Shown here piece after piece: positions 1 through 11,697 of a stretch of 64,000 bases of DNA. The position numbers and the translations under genes were made by a program. Positions within the stretch are counted from its first letter, which is position 1. Each line of letters starts with the position of its first letter. This DNA comes from Hippopus hippopus (taxonomy: Eukaryota; Mollusca; Bivalvia; Cardiida; Cardiidae), in NCBI GenBank assembly GCA_946811185.2, contig OX328109.1:31294129-31358128 (forward strand), written 5' to 3'. The notes beneath the pieces are model-generated. The model did not search any database, was not told the origin of the DNA, and was given only the letters and a program-made list of their open reading frames with translations.

Positions 1-300
1 TGGATGATGTGGAGGAGGAAACTGTCAGTGATGCAGATGAGGAAGACATTGCGGTAGAACTTAGCTTTGTTGAGCTAAGTTATACCTCTGTGTCCTTTTC
101 AACAGTGGATATGCACGATTTGCAGACTAGCGAGGATTGTTTTGGTTGGGCTGATGGGGAAGAGGCTGAGCTTGACTTGGTCTCTTCCCACATTGGTCAA
201 CCTATTGTCTGTGATTCAGAGCCAGAGCCTGTAGTAGTGACACGTAGCGGGCGGCGTAGCCGTCGACCTGACTTATGGCAACTGGGTTTACCATTAAATG
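1..300 (+). CDS. Possible 3' tail of a retroelement polyprotein (partial, low confidence)
   Basis: An open frame enters from the left edge and is rich in acidic residues. It contains the basic stretch VVVTRSGRRSRRPDLWQL near base 290. A motif of the type TRSGR-x-(S/R)-RPP at the end of an acidic tail is common at the C-terminus of Ty3/gypsy-type polyproteins, downstream of integrase. No protease, reverse transcriptase or integrase motif is in the window, so the assignment rests on this tail alone. The frame continues without a stop into the 31-bp and 32-33-bp minisatellites and ends near 620. The codons after about 300 look like read-through of repeats. It could equally be the last exon of an unknown host gene. 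Confidence 0.35.
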
Positions 301-480
301 CTTTCAAAAGTTCATCAGTCGCAGACAAATGTTTTCAAAAGTTCGTCAGTCACAGACAAATGTTTTCAAAAGTTCGTCAGTCACAGACAAATGTTTTCAA
401 AAGTTTGTCAGTCACAGACAAATGTTTTCAAAAGTTAGTCAGTCACAAATGTTTTCAAAAGTGTGTTAGTTGCAGATGTT
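296..480. repeat. 31-bp minisatellite
   Basis: About six head-to-tail units contain ATGTTTTCAAAAGTTCGTCA followed by GTCACAGACAA. The first and last units are diverged or shortened. The array directly follows the possible polyprotein tail and stays open in its frame. Confidence 0.85.
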
Positions 481-487
481 ATATCCT

Positions 488-815
488 CAAAGTGCTTCAG
501 GTGCAGACGTCACCTACTGAAAAAGTGCTTAAGGCACAGACATCACCTACTAAAAAAGTGCTTAAGGCGCAGACGTCACCTACTAGACAAGCACTTAAGG
601 CACAGACGTCACCTGCTTAAAAAAGTGCTTCAGGCCCACGTGCTCAAAAGCGCTTAAGGTTCAAACGTCACGTGCTCCAAAGAGCTTGAGGTTCAGATGT
701 CATGTGCTCAAAAGCGCTTGAGTTTCAGATGTCACGTGCTCAAAAGCGCTTGAAGTTCAGACGTCATGTACTCTGAAGCACTTCAGGTGCAGACATTATG
801 TGCTTAATAGAGCCT
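488..815. repeat. 32-33-bp minisatellite
   Basis: About ten tandem units have the form GTGCTTAAGGCACAGACGTC followed by ACCTACTAAAAAA. The first units are 33 bp and stay open in frame. Later units are 32 bp and end in CGTGCTCAAAA. The change of length breaks the reading frame and indicates a higher-order shift within the array. Confidence 0.85.
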
Positions 816-1554
816 CATGTTTGTCATTGCTTTAGATTGAGCCTTTCTTTGACACTCACCCGTATCTCTGTAGGGTTGTTACCCACTGTGTAAGTGGTTC
901 TTGAGCATAAAGTGGCGTCGGCAAGGTGATGGATGGGATCTGTCCGAGTAGACCAGGCAGTGACAGGTCTTTGAAGTTGGCTTTCCATTGCACAGTCACA
1001 AACCTAGAGCGCCCAAGGTCAATAAATGTGTTGGTCAAGGAATGACCATCCAACAGTTCCTGCAGAGTGTCAGTTTGGAGGGGCTTCAATCTTTTGTGAT
1101 GACAGATATGTTTCATTCTTGATGCTTTCCATTTCATTTATGAAGTGAGCTTGCATAATTTTGAGACCTGTAGGTTTGTTATGATCAGTATGAATTGAAC
1201 CGAGTTTTTTATCAGTATGACCGTGGCATGGATTGAACCAAATATTATATTTTACATCAGATCAATGTCGGCCTGGATTGAACCAAGTAATATTCAGTTA
1301 TATCATGTGTCTTTAACCCTTTATCCAACAATCCCATTTACACAGTGGTAGTTACATCAGTATGACCGTGGCATGGATTGAACCAAGTTTTATGTTCAGT
1401 TATATCATGAATACTGCATCTTAAGGTCTTTATAAAAGAAATTGAGAAGTTATGGCAAAACATTGATGACTGTTATGTGGATTTTATATTCAGTTATACT
1501 ACCTTATAATCAGGGAGAAGCTAGCTTGATTATGTGGTTTATATTAATATTTCA

Positions 1555-1742
1555 AGTCATATCACAGTAACAGCTCTCATATTCATGTGTCCTCGGTTTC
1601 ACCGGTACTACGACTCTGAAGAGTCTTGCCCAAGGATACACCACACAAAAAAAAAAAAAAAACACCAGCTTTTTGATTGAGGATCGAACCCAGGCCTCTG
1701 AATTATATACCCTACAAACTCACCACTGAGCCACCCAGGGAG
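1555..1742 (-). mobile_element. tRNA-derived SINE, family A (minus)
   Basis: Read on the minus strand, the right end is tRNA-like: the complement of GATCGAACCCAGG gives a B-box, and CACTGAGCCACCCAGG gives the A-box side. The body has the shared segment TCTTGCCCAAGGATACACC. Copies at 8.8, 15.6 and 19.1 kb share the same order of blocks. An A-run splits the body. Confidence 0.6.
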
Positions 1743-2110
1743 AAATGGGAAGAGCAGCCTCTAACAGGCGAATGGAAGACCAACATTGATGAACAGAGCC
1801 CAGATGGAGTTCAGGAAGAAGCAAGAAGAGCAGCCACTAATAGACAAATGGGAATGAACAGTGCCTGGATGATGTTCTGGAGAGAAGCAAGACAAGTCGC
1901 CGCTAACAGATAGATGGAGAATGTATGGCAATGCCTGATGTGTTGAATAGTATCCAATGGAGAGATAACAAGTAACTTTTTTATGAGTATCTTTGCCAAA
2001 CAAACCTTTTTTAATCACAACTGTTTTAAGCAAGGCTTATGAAAATACTGTAAACAGCATTTTTTCCTTTTCTTGCATTGTTTTATCACTTCAAAGATAA
2101 ATCCCATTAC

Positions 2111-2332
2111 TTAACTTTTTACCAAATGACAAAATTTTGGACTAGACCAAATTTAAAACATTTGCAGACAACCAAACAAATGTAGATCATATGATTATTT
2201 TGGTCTTTGATAAGGTAGAAAACATTGTGGGTAAAGGAGAAAATGCTGGCATTTTCTCCTTTTCCCACAATGTTTTCAAAAGGCTACTTCCTCAGGGTGG
2301 TTAAAACTCTGGACTGCATGGTAAAGGCTTAA
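2111..2332 (+). mobile_element. TTAA MITE copy (forward)
   Basis: Starts TTAACTTTTTACCAAATGAC and ends GGTAAAGGCTTAA. It has the palindromic centre typical of the family (see 37954-38183). Forward means that the arm containing GCATTTGCAGACGACA is on the left. Confidence 0.75.
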
Positions 2333-2335
2333 TTC

Positions 2336-2670
2336 TTAAATTTACTAAATGATAAAATTTTAGATATGACCAAATTGGAGGAGGTAGCAGATGACAAATA
2401 TAGCTAAAATTTAAAACATTTGCAGACAACCAAACAAATGGAGCTCGTATGATTAATTTGGTATTTGATAAGGTAGTAAACATGGTGGGAAAAGAAGAAA
2501 ATACTGGCATTTTCTCCTTTTCCCACAATGTTTTCAAAAGGCTACTTCCTCAGGGTGGTTAAAACTCTGGACTGCATGGTAAAGGCTTAATTCTTAAATT
2601 TACTAAATAAAAAAACTTTAGATATGACCAAATTGGAGGAGGTAGCAGATGACAAATATAGCTAAAATTA
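2336..2670 (+). mobile_element. TTAA MITE copy plus a tandemly duplicated fragment
   Basis: A second copy (to 2590) follows the first almost directly. After it, the segment AATTCTTAAATTTACTAAAT is repeated, giving a truncated third unit to about 2670. The same head-to-tail overlap suggests local tandem duplication after insertion. Confidence 0.6.
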
Positions 2671-4063
2671 CAGGATTTGTTTTGAACTCATTACCACAGA
2701 ATCCCGAGCTTTAATGGACTTGAGGATGACGGCTTTTGAAAACATTGTGCGAAAAAGAGACAGTGCTAGTAACCTTGTTTTGATAATATTCTTATAAAAA
2801 AGCAGCCGGTTGCTCAGGAAGTGCTGTTCAAAATATATGGACTGGCAAAGTAAACTACTTGAGAACTCACAGGGAGGTATACTAGCCACTGTAATATGAA
2901 AGCTAATTAATGATGTATATGACAAATTTTTCTAACGGACAGATTTTTTTAAAATTTTACACATACAAAGCTCATCATGTCTCTATGAGATAACAGTAAA
3001 AAAAGATGTTGGGTCACCGTGCTCGTTTCTGAGAAATTTGCCTTTGAAAAAGGTATATAAAGTTCCAAAATTCAGCTTATATTGGTTTTAAAGTGCCTAT
3101 CTTTAATAGTCCGTTAGACAGGAAAATTACAGGAAAAATATACAAATATACATCATTTTAATGAAAATTAATATATTTAGGCACACAAAATATATAAAAG
3201 CCTGGTTTTGAGCATGGTAAATGTACAAATATGCATGTTATATACATACCATTGAGTTAAAAAGGGAGATAATTTGATCGAAATAAGGGTTAATCTTAAA
3301 AAATACATACTTTCTAACGGACAGATTTTTCTTAAACTTTTCACACTTCTAGTATTTATGATTCTGAACAATAAGAAAAAATAAAAATGGCACCTCTCCG
3401 TGCTTATTTCGTCAGAAAACAAGGTTGAAGGTCACTATGGAAGTTATTTTTTCAAGGAAAAAATAGGATAAAAGCTCAGCAGACATGGTGGGAAAAGGAG
3501 AAAGTGCTCAATAGGAGCGATTTCTCCTTTTCCAACCAGTAGTTTTCAAAGTGAAAACAGCTATACTTCCATAGCTTTAAATTTCGTGCCTTTGTTTCCT
3601 TGTTTAGTGTGTAACAGCGTGTCAGCAGCATTTTAATTATTTCACGGTGACAGTTCATAAATCCATTCTTTTCTCTTCACCAATACTACCTGAAGAAAGT
3701 GCTACTAGTTTCAGTGCACCAATAGTATCACCATTATATGCGAAAAATACATAGGTGCACTTTTGATTCAGTATCCACAGCAAAAATACATGCGCAGTAG
3801 GATGCGCGCAAACGTTTGTCATATATGTCGTTAAACACTGATTTCGAAGGACGACTTTTGTGAAAATTGAGGTACAAGGAGAATAATTATACAAGTAAAC
3901 AGTATTTTCTCCTTCTCTCACAATGTTTTCTGTCCTTTCCTATACAAATCTCAACATTTGAATAAGCCTTAAATTATCAAAATGGTTTTATTTAAGAAGA
4001 TTAAAAAATTGTCATCTGGCATTGAGTTAAATAAGTTAGTCCTCACTTTTATTTTTTTTACAG

Positions 4064-4191
4064 CAGACGACATGAAGAATTGGAGAGAAGATATTCAAAA
4101 GAAGACAGAACTTATTGGATGTTAGAAGATGATGCCCAACTATCTCTAGATGACCAGATACATGTAAGTGCAATATCCAACAGCCAAGAGT
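4064..4191 (+). CDS. Duplicated penultimate exon, copy 1
   Basis: The acceptor is a T-rich tract followed by ACAGCAG, a NAGNAG site. The frame starts RRHEELERRYSKEDRTY. Two donors are present: CAT|GTAAGT after 4163 (phase 0) and GAGT|GTAAGT after 4191 (phase 1). Copy 2 has only the second donor, because its sequence differs at the first site. The upstream intron is also similar to that of copy 2, which shows the duplication unit is larger than the exon. Confidence 0.55.
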
Positions 4192-5427
4192 GTAAGTACT
4201 TGTAAATCAACAATTTAAAAATGTCCAAGTTTTATCTCTTTGGAAAGGAGCATTTTCCCACAATGTTGTCTTCAGGCTTCTTCCTCAGTGTAGATAAAAC
4301 TCAAGATTGTGTGGTGATTGTTAAAGCTTTTGAAGACCACAAAGATGGCACAAATAATGGATTTTGTTTATCAAATGGGTAGAAAATATTGTTGGTAAAA
4401 GAGAAGATGATGACTACCAGCATTTTCTCCTTTCCCACAATGTTTTCAAAAGTCTTCTTCCATCAGGTTGTTTAAACATGGAATTATTTGGTTGAAGGGT
4501 TAACCCTTTACCACACAATCTGGAATTTTAATGATCCTGACAAAGAAAGCTTTTGAAAACAAGGGAAAAGGAGAAAATGCTAGTTACCAGTATTTACTCC
4601 TTCTGTCACAATGTTTGCTATCCTTTCCTATACAAATCTCAACATTTGAGTTACATTTGATTTGTCGCATGCAAATGGTTGTAGCTTAGAAGAGTCTAAA
4701 AAATTGTTGTGTGGTTTAGAGTTAAATAATTTTGTCTTAATTTTTATTCTATTTTCAGCAGAAGACATGAAGATTTGGAGACAAGATATCCTAAAGACAG
4801 AACTTATTCCATGTTAAGAGACAATCCTAAACTGTCTCTAGACGACCAGATAACTGCAATATCTAATAGTAAAGAGTGTAAGTACTAGTAACTCTGTACC
4901 AGACAACAATATTCTAGACATGTCCAAATTTAACCCTTTATTACATGACATGGGAAAAGGAAAAAATGCTGGTTACCAACTACTGAACGACAAAATATTA
5001 GACTTGTCCAAATTTATAACATTAGCAGAAGACAATTTAAACATAGCTCAATAATTGGTTTTGTCTTTAGAAGTTTGGAAAATATGGTGGAAAAAGGAGA
5101 AAATGCTGGTTACCAGCTACCAAACAACGAAATATTGGACTTTTCCAAGTTTAAAGCATTTGCAGACGACAATTTTAACATAGCTCAGTGATTGGGTTTG
5201 TTTGTAGAAGTTTGGAAAACATTGTGGGAAAAGGAGAAAATGCTGGTTACCAGCATTTTCTCTTTTCCCACAATGATTTCAAAAGGCTTCTGGCTGGGGC
5301 CAGGTTAAACTCTGGATTGTAAAGTAAAGGGTTAGATATTATTGCTTTTTTCTTTCAGATTCGGCAACCTATAGTTCATGAGTACAAGCAGTCTGTGACA
5401 TATCCAGCTGGATTACAGGATACCTAG
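4064..5427 (+). CDS. 3' end of an unidentified plus-strand gene (exon duplication)
   Basis: Three exon-like blocks with good splice borders form the end of a gene whose upstream exons I could not find. Two copies of a penultimate exon lie at 4064-4191 and 4759-4877. The terminal block starts at 5359. The encoded C-terminus is charged and tyrosine-rich, for example RRHEDLETRYPKDRTYSML, with no motif I recognise. A cytoplasmic tail is possible but unproven. Copy 1 spliced at its first donor joins the terminal exon in phase 0 and ends at the TAG at 5425-5427. Splicing at the donor shared by both copies joins in phase 1 and ends at the TGA at 5379-5381. The AATAAA at 5589 is a likely polyadenylation signal. 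Confidence 0.5.
4759..4877 (+). CDS. Duplicated penultimate exon, copy 2
   Basis: It lies about 0.7 kb after copy 1 and has the same acceptor pattern (TTTTCAGCAG). It encodes RRHEDLETRYPKDRTYSML followed by RDNPKLSLDDQ. It is three codons shorter than copy 1 read to the shared donor, and differs by substitutions that mostly keep charge. It ends at GAGT|GTAAGT in phase 1. Confidence 0.55.
4890..5340 (+). mobile_element. TTAA MITE fragments, tandem
   Basis: Incomplete copies are joined head to tail. The junction GCTGGTTACCAGCTACCAAAC fuses the left half of a palindromic centre to the start of the next copy. The last unit is complete to about 5335 and keeps both halves of the centre. Confidence 0.6.
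5359..5427 (+). CDS. Terminal coding exon, readable in two frames
   Basis: The acceptor is TTTTTTCTTTCAG. Entered in phase 0 it encodes 22 residues beginning IRQPIVHEYKQSVTYPAG and stops at TAG 5425. Entered in phase 1 it encodes only about seven residues and stops at TGA 5379. Which frame is used depends on the donor chosen upstream. Confidence 0.5.
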   Translation: MRQPIVHEYKQSVTYPAGLQDT

Positions 5428-5588
5428 AATGACTTTTCTTTTTAGATTTTTGGACTACAAAACACCTAGAATTGACTTTCTTGTATAATAACATCTTTAA
5501 CACTCTTATATGAGCAAGGCCTACAGACATATAATTTTTATCATTGTACTGCTGCTTGTGAAACATCAAATTATTGTATTTGTCCTTG

Positions 5589-5594
5589 AATAAA
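5589..5594 (+). promoter_or_regulatory. Candidate polyadenylation signal AATAAA
   Basis: It lies 162 bases after the longer stop codon of the plus-strand gene, followed by an A-run. A second AATAAA near 7827 could serve a longer 3' UTR. Confidence 0.45.
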
Positions 5595-6249
5595 AAAAAA
5601 AATGTGGAAAAATGAGAAAATGCTTGTTAGTAGCATTTTTTTCCTTTTCCCATAATTATTTCAAAACCTTTCTCTCTCATGGTCGTTGAAACTGAAGATT
5701 GTGTGGTAGAGGGTTAAATATGTATGAGATAAGATTTGACAAGGTACTCCTTTATCCAAATTTTGATATGTCATTTTTGAATAGTTTTCTATTAATTGTG
5801 TTTCAGTATGGTTTAATCTATCATCCAATTTTTGATAATTATATTTTTTTCACTTTTTATTTATGACTTGCCATAAGTAGGTTAATGGGTTTTTTGCATA
5901 TATCCATATTGTTGCTTTGTTTTGTAAACAATTAAGTACATGTACTTACAAGATGATTATAGATACATTTAATTTTTGATATGTAATTTTTTTTTGAACT
6001 GATTTTTTTTCTTTTTTCTTTTCTTTTTTTTTTATTGTTTTTTTCATTTATTTTTTATTCTAGGCGCCTAGATATAGCTATACTTTTTGTTGTTGTTGTT
6101 GATTGTTTTACTTGTGTGAAATAAGGTGATAGCATGCTATTTTGTTTACTCAGGCTACTTTTATCAGAAGATTTATTTTTCTTTATATTGTTAGAGTTAT
6201 GGGTACCCATACTTTTTGAAGCTGATTGTTTTTTAAGAATACATTTCTT

Positions 6250-7640
6250 TACATATGGACGTTTATCATACTTATGGTAGTTTGTTTTTGTTTACATTTG
6301 TACTCTTATGTGTACTGTTGATTTATATGTGTTATTAGTGATTTTATATTACATGCACTTCAGTTGTTTTTTTTTTTCAGTTATGGACAGTTCTTTTCCT
6401 GTAGTGGTTATCAGCAAGGTGTTTATTTGACCTACCTAAGAGTGATTACATGTATTCATTACATGTTTTACTTCCACGTAATTTTTGTTAATGTGTCCTG
6501 TTACAATTTATTTAGAAACATGTTTGTATTGAGTATGTATGTGTTTGCTGGATGGTCTTAGTGTACACTAAAATCAGATACAAAGATTTGCAGGTGGTGA
6601 AGGATGGCTGAAGGGGAGGAAGGAGGCCAATTTGTCCAAATACAATTTGTTTATTCATTTATGTTTAAACAAGTTTGGAAGCCTACATAAATATCTTGGT
6701 GAGAATTTTATTGCAGTCTGTAAATTTTTAGCAGTGGAATAAATCTGTTTCATTTTGTCAATGATTCAGATGACTGTTGTTGCCTTTGTTTACATAGAAT
6801 TGTTATGACATTATATATATAGATAGAGAGAGAGAGAGGTATTATCACAAGATCATTGGTACCAATATTGTTATTATTGAAATACAGTTCTTGTTTAATA
6901 TGGATGGTTTACCTGACATAATGGTGGTTATTAATTAAACAGTCTTGTTTTTGTTTTCATACATACTGTTTTCCGTACTGTTGAAATTCATTAACAACTG
7001 AGTTTGTAGAGATTGTATATTACATGCAGTTTTCAGTCGTTTTTTTTTTCAACTAGGTATGGACAGTCTTGTTCCTGTAGTGATTATCAACAAGATGTTT
7101 ATTTGTCAAAGCTAAAGTGATTATTTATTAGATATTTTTACGACCACATAATTTCTGCTAATGTGTCCTATTACATTTTATGTAGAAACATGCATGAACT
7201 GATTATTCACATGTTTGCAGGATGGTCTTAGTGTACACTAAAATCAGATGCAATAGTTTGAAGGTGGTGATGGTTGGCTGAAGGGGAGGAAGGAGGCCAA
7301 TTTTTGTAAATAAATTTTGACTTCATGTTTTTAGAAGTTTGGAAACCTGCAAAACTGTCCTGGTGAGAATTGTATTGTGGTCAGGGATGGGTATTGTACC
7401 CACTGTATAAATTTTTAGCAGTAAACTTAATCTGTTTTTAAGTTGTCATTGATTTACAAGACCAGCTGTGGCCTTTGTTTACATATAACTTTTATGAAAT
7501 TATGTATCCTTTGTTTTTTATCACAAGATCATTAGTACCAATTTCATTTGTAAACATCCATCAGTTAAGTTTGTTGATATGTTGTTGCTGGTACATGTAT
7601 TTCAATAAGTATCAGGTTTCAGATCATGTATTTAGATTAC
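6250..7640. repeat. Two tandem units of about 0.67 kb
   Basis: GGATGGTCTTAGTGTACACT occurs at about 6551 and 7221. Long matching flanks include the purine block GGCTGAAGGGGAGGAAGGAG and a block with TATGGACAGT. No frame is conserved between the units, so they look non-coding. They could be an extended 3' UTR of the preceding gene or an intergenic duplication. Nothing else is recognisable in 5.6-7.9 kb, which is T-rich. Confidence 0.75.
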
Positions 7641-8086
7641 GGAATGTTGGAAATTAAGAATTTGGGTTTTAAGATAATTTTTACATGGACAATTTGTAAT
7701 GGACATTTGCTAACCTAAAATGGCCCTTACAGAGGTGGCCTCCTCGTGGCAAGGGCTGGGTATTAATTATCTCTTGCAGGTAATGATGGCGAACAACCTC
7801 TTGTTTTTGTATTTGCAATAATGTGAATAAAAAATGCTTGTAATGAAACTTTGTCTTATTTATATCAAGTAAGTTGAGTAACAGACTAGACGAAATGCTT
7901 CCCAATTAATTTCCCTAGCACTGGTATTTCCTACTTTACCTATACTATTTCTATCAAATTTCCCTGAAACTGCAATTTCCTACTTTACCTATATAGCTGT
8001 TTGTATCACTTCAACAATAAAATCACACCATTTGGGCTGTATTTGTTGTCTCTAAATGCTTTCAATTTGGACTAAATAAATATCAT

Positions 8087-8311
8087 TTAACTCTTTACCA
8101 AACGACATTTTAGACTTTTAAATATTGGGGCATTTGTAGAGAATAAATCAAATGTGGCTGAAATGATGAAACCTGTCTCTGAAAGAACAGAAAATATTAT
8201 CGGCAGAGAAGAAAATGCTGGTTGCTTGCATTTTCCCGTTTTTCCACAATTTTTTCATAAGGCTTCTCACTCGGGGTTGTTAAAACTCTGGATTGTTTGG
8301 TAAAGGGTTAA
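8087..8311 (+). mobile_element. TTAA MITE copy (forward)
   Basis: Both ends are intact: TTAACTCTTTACCAAACGAC and TTTGGTAAAGGGTTAA. It is 225 bp long. The centre is worn. Confidence 0.8.
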
Positions 8312-8814
8312 AGCACATACAAAAATCTTGTTTTAAAGACCAAGAGAAAAGATGAGTTTTAAAAACATGGTGGGAAAAGGAACAAAAAAAAAAAATATTT
8401 AAAAGAAAGGAAGTCTAAACCTTTTACCACACACCCAGAGAAGCTTTTCATCCTTTTTACATACAAGAAATTTTAAACTCTCTCAAATTCAAAACATCTG
8501 CAGATGATAAATTCAAGTTCTCTGCTGAGAATGAAAAATTGTGGGAAAAGAAGAAAATGCTGAAATTTTGAAAACATTGTGGGACGAGGAAAAATAAAAT
8601 GTTACTAATCAGCATTGCCTCTTTTGACACATTGTTTGGTATCCTTTCAAAGACAAAATCCAATCATTTGGGCCATATTTCATTTGTCAACTTTCAAAAA
8701 TCCAAGTTTGATGGAAATCACAGCAGAAATAAATGTAACAACAAATCTCTACAAAACGATTTGGAAATGAGCAAAGCCACTACCGATTTTATGAAAAAGG
8801 GAGGTAATTTGTTT

Positions 8815-9003
8815 AAATGGTGGTTGATTGGAAATCACACCATGACGACAGCTTATTCATATATGTCCTGGGTTTCACCAGTACTAGGCTAGAGCTCTGA
8901 AGTGTCTTGCCTAAGGACACTCACTAAAACCCAGGTGATTCCAATGAGCCTCAAACCTGGGGCCTCCAGACCGCAACTCCCTACACTGAGCCATGCAGGA
9001 CCC
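8815..9003 (-). mobile_element. tRNA-derived SINE, family A (minus)
   Basis: Carries TGTCCTGGGTTTCACCAGTA, then TCTTGCCTAAGGACACT. The tRNA-like end, read in reverse, is CACTGAGCCATGCAGGACC. Confidence 0.65.
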
Positions 9004-9287
9004 CTAGGGGATACTTCAGATTGTTCAGGGCTTTATCAAACAGTCCCACTTTTAACAATCCTAAGGAAGTCCCACTTTTAACAATACTAAGGAAATGTGC
9101 TTTATAAAAAATATTATGGCAATTCTTTCCATGCATTATATGAAAAAAAAAAAAACCATTTGAGCCACATTTGTGTTGTTGTCTACAAAAGCTTGAGAAA
9201 TTAATGAGGCAAGTCTAAATTTCTTTTCTGGTAGAGAGTTAATAAGGCAAGTCTAAAATTTTGATTTCTGGTAGATTTAACTCTTTA

Positions 9288-9650
9288 CAAAATGACAAAA
9301 TCTTAGACTAGTCCAAATTGAAAGCATTTCAGACAATAATTTCAATGACTCGAGTGATGAAACTTGCCTTTAATTGAGCAGAAACATTGTTGGAAAGGAG
9401 AAAATGCCAGTAACTAGCAATGTTTTCAAAGGCTTTTTCTTCAAGGCCGTTAAAACTTGGTTGTGTGGTAAAGGTTTGAATGGGTTTAACCCTTTACCAC
9501 ACAATCCCAACTGTTACAGATCCTGAGAAAGAAGCCTTTTGAAAATGTGGGAAATAGAGCAAATGCTGGTAATCAGCAAATTCTCCTTTTCCACGATAGT
9601 TTCTACCCTTTCAAAAGACTTCAATCCATTTTTACCAATCTCAAATTAAC
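9288..9650. mobile_element. Two adjacent TTAA MITE copies in opposite orientation
   Basis: A forward copy (about 9288-9477) is followed by a reverse copy starting GTTTAACCCTTTACCACACA. The second runs into the bivalve-type repeat at 9.68-9.9 kb. Confidence 0.6.
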
Positions 9651-9679
9651 CCTCTGTCACGCTATCACAAGTTTTAAAG

Positions 9680-9900
9680 ACCCTGAGGTAAAAATGACGT
9701 AGCTATAAATCGGAAAACTTTGACATTATGCACTAGGTCACATAATGAGAAACATTCTGTGAAAGTTTTATCCAAATCCGTCAAGAAATGTGGGAGGAGT
9801 TGCATTCACAAGAAATGGACGCACAGACAAAGGGACGGACGGACAGATGGAAAAGATGACGCCAATACGCATCGCCTTCCGCAGCCTATAAAAAATGATA
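9680..9900. repeat. Interspersed repeat with a GGACGGACGGACAG block
   Basis: It has the form GTGGGAGGAGTTGCATTCAC, then GGACGGACGGACAGATGG, then CGCCTTCCGCAGCC. This layout is common in mollusc interspersed repeats. The open frame across it is not supported as a gene. Confidence 0.5.
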
Positions 9901-10163
9901 ACATTGTGTTTAATAGAGAAAGTGTAGGTAAACAGTATTTTTCCCATTGTTTTCCATCCTGTAGAAGACAAATTCCATTATTTGAGCCACCTTTGATTTG
10001 TCGTCTGCAAAAGCTTTCAATTTGGATAAGTTTAAACATTCTTTTGTTTGATAAAGAGCTAATCAGCCGCAGATGCTTTCAACTGCTGACCCTAAGTCGC
10101 TCAGTCAGTAGCATCAAAAACATCTGCAGATGATAAATTCAAAATTGGTGAAAACAAGTATAT

Positions 10164-10384
10164 TTAACTCTTTACCAGGCGACAAAATTTTACATTGTTC
10201 CAAAATTGAAAGCATTAGCAGACGACAAAATTAAAGTGACTCGAAATTTGTTTTGGGAAGGATTGAAAAAATTGTTGGAAAAAGAGAAAATGCTGGTAAC
10301 CAGCATTTTCTCCTTTTCCCAGAATGTTTTCTAAAGGCTTTTTTCACAGTCGTGAAAACCCGGGATTGTTTGGTAAAGATTTAC
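10164..10384 (+). mobile_element. TTAA MITE copy (forward)
   Basis: Starts TTAACTCTTTACCAGGCGAC. The right end is worn (GGTAAAGATTTAC). The centre keeps GAAAATGCTGGTAACCAGC. Confidence 0.75.
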
Positions 10385-11697
10385 GTTCTTTGATTGGATG
10401 GTAAACATAGTGGTTACAAGCAATTTCTCCTTTTCCTGTAATGTTTTCAAAAGCTTTCTCCTGAGAACTAGTGATCATAAAACAAGATCGCGTGACAAAG
10501 GGTTAACCCTTTACTAAGCGACCCTTTTTCTAAAACCCTGGGAAAGAGGCTCTTTTTGAAAACGTGTGTAACTTTTCGTAATATCTTGGGCAGAGTAAAC
10601 CATACAGTATAGCGAAAATATCAAAGAGGAAAGTCATGAAATATTAACACATAGGTTTTAGGGGTCATGGCTTTTAAATTGTAATTTCAAACTGTAAGAA
10701 TAGTTGACTAAGAAGGTGAGCTCTGTAAAAATCGCCCGGATTGACCCTACTTATTTCAGATGACCTGCATTTCAGTGTTGATAAACATATTACATGTAAT
10801 TCTTCTAGATGACCTGCATCTCTCTCAGACAACAGATAATTCACCAAAAACATTATGACAAAATGAAAAATTGCTGGCAACAATGTTTCATTCTACCACA
10901 ATTTTTCAGATTTATTTTTCAATTAAACCATAATAATTATTCATGGTATGATTTCACCAGCCATTCCAATTTACATTCTAATTCTAACCTAAGAAAGTAA
11001 CATAATTTCATTTGCTAAAACAATTTGATTCAGCTAATCAGAAATTGCATTACATGTACTTAAAAATTTATGAAATTCTGGAGAATTAAACTGGAGTTTT
11101 ATTGACAATGGCTAGTAAATACCAACCCATTTTTAAGTGTTGTCTACTGCAAATGTTCAATTTTAAGAGAATAGTAACTCTGTACAAGAAAACAACATTA
11201 TAGACAAGCCCAAGTTGAAAGCGTTTGCAGACGACAAATACATTGTTGCTTTGACTTTAATAGGATAGAAAGCATTTTGGAAAAAGGAGAACATGCTAGT
11301 TACCAGCATTTTCTCCTTTTTCTACAGTGTTTAGTAAAACCTTCAAAAATATATTGACTGTCTGTGGAAAGATAGGAGAAATGAGATCAGGGAGGGGCCA
11401 AGTTGCTCTGTCTTTTGTTTACTTTTTACTTGGTTGTAAAATTCATTTTTTTTCCAAGCGACTTACTCTTGCACCTGCCACACAATAACAGATTTTCTTT
11501 TATGCTTTCAAGAAGTATATAGGAATCTAACAGTGGATTATATTTTTATAGTTCACCAGTGAGACCATATCCAACTACACTGAATAGATCTATTTTGCTT
11601 GAAAATTGCACATATTTTTCACGATGAGCACAAGTTAGACTTGAAAATAAAAATTAAAGTGAAAAGCATAAAAGAAATAGAATAATCCTTCTTTTTA

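Noticed and set aside
296..480. 31-bp direct repeats as a CRISPR array
   Set aside because: Units are contiguous with no unique spacers, and the window is animal nuclear DNA.
856..1137. 93-codon minus-strand frame
   Set aside because: Recognised no motif or splice signal. Composition is like the surrounding repeats. A host exon cannot be excluded but is not supported.
9720..10133. 137-codon plus-strand frame
   Set aside because: It spans a GGACGGACGG-type interspersed repeat and a MITE arm, with no protein motif.
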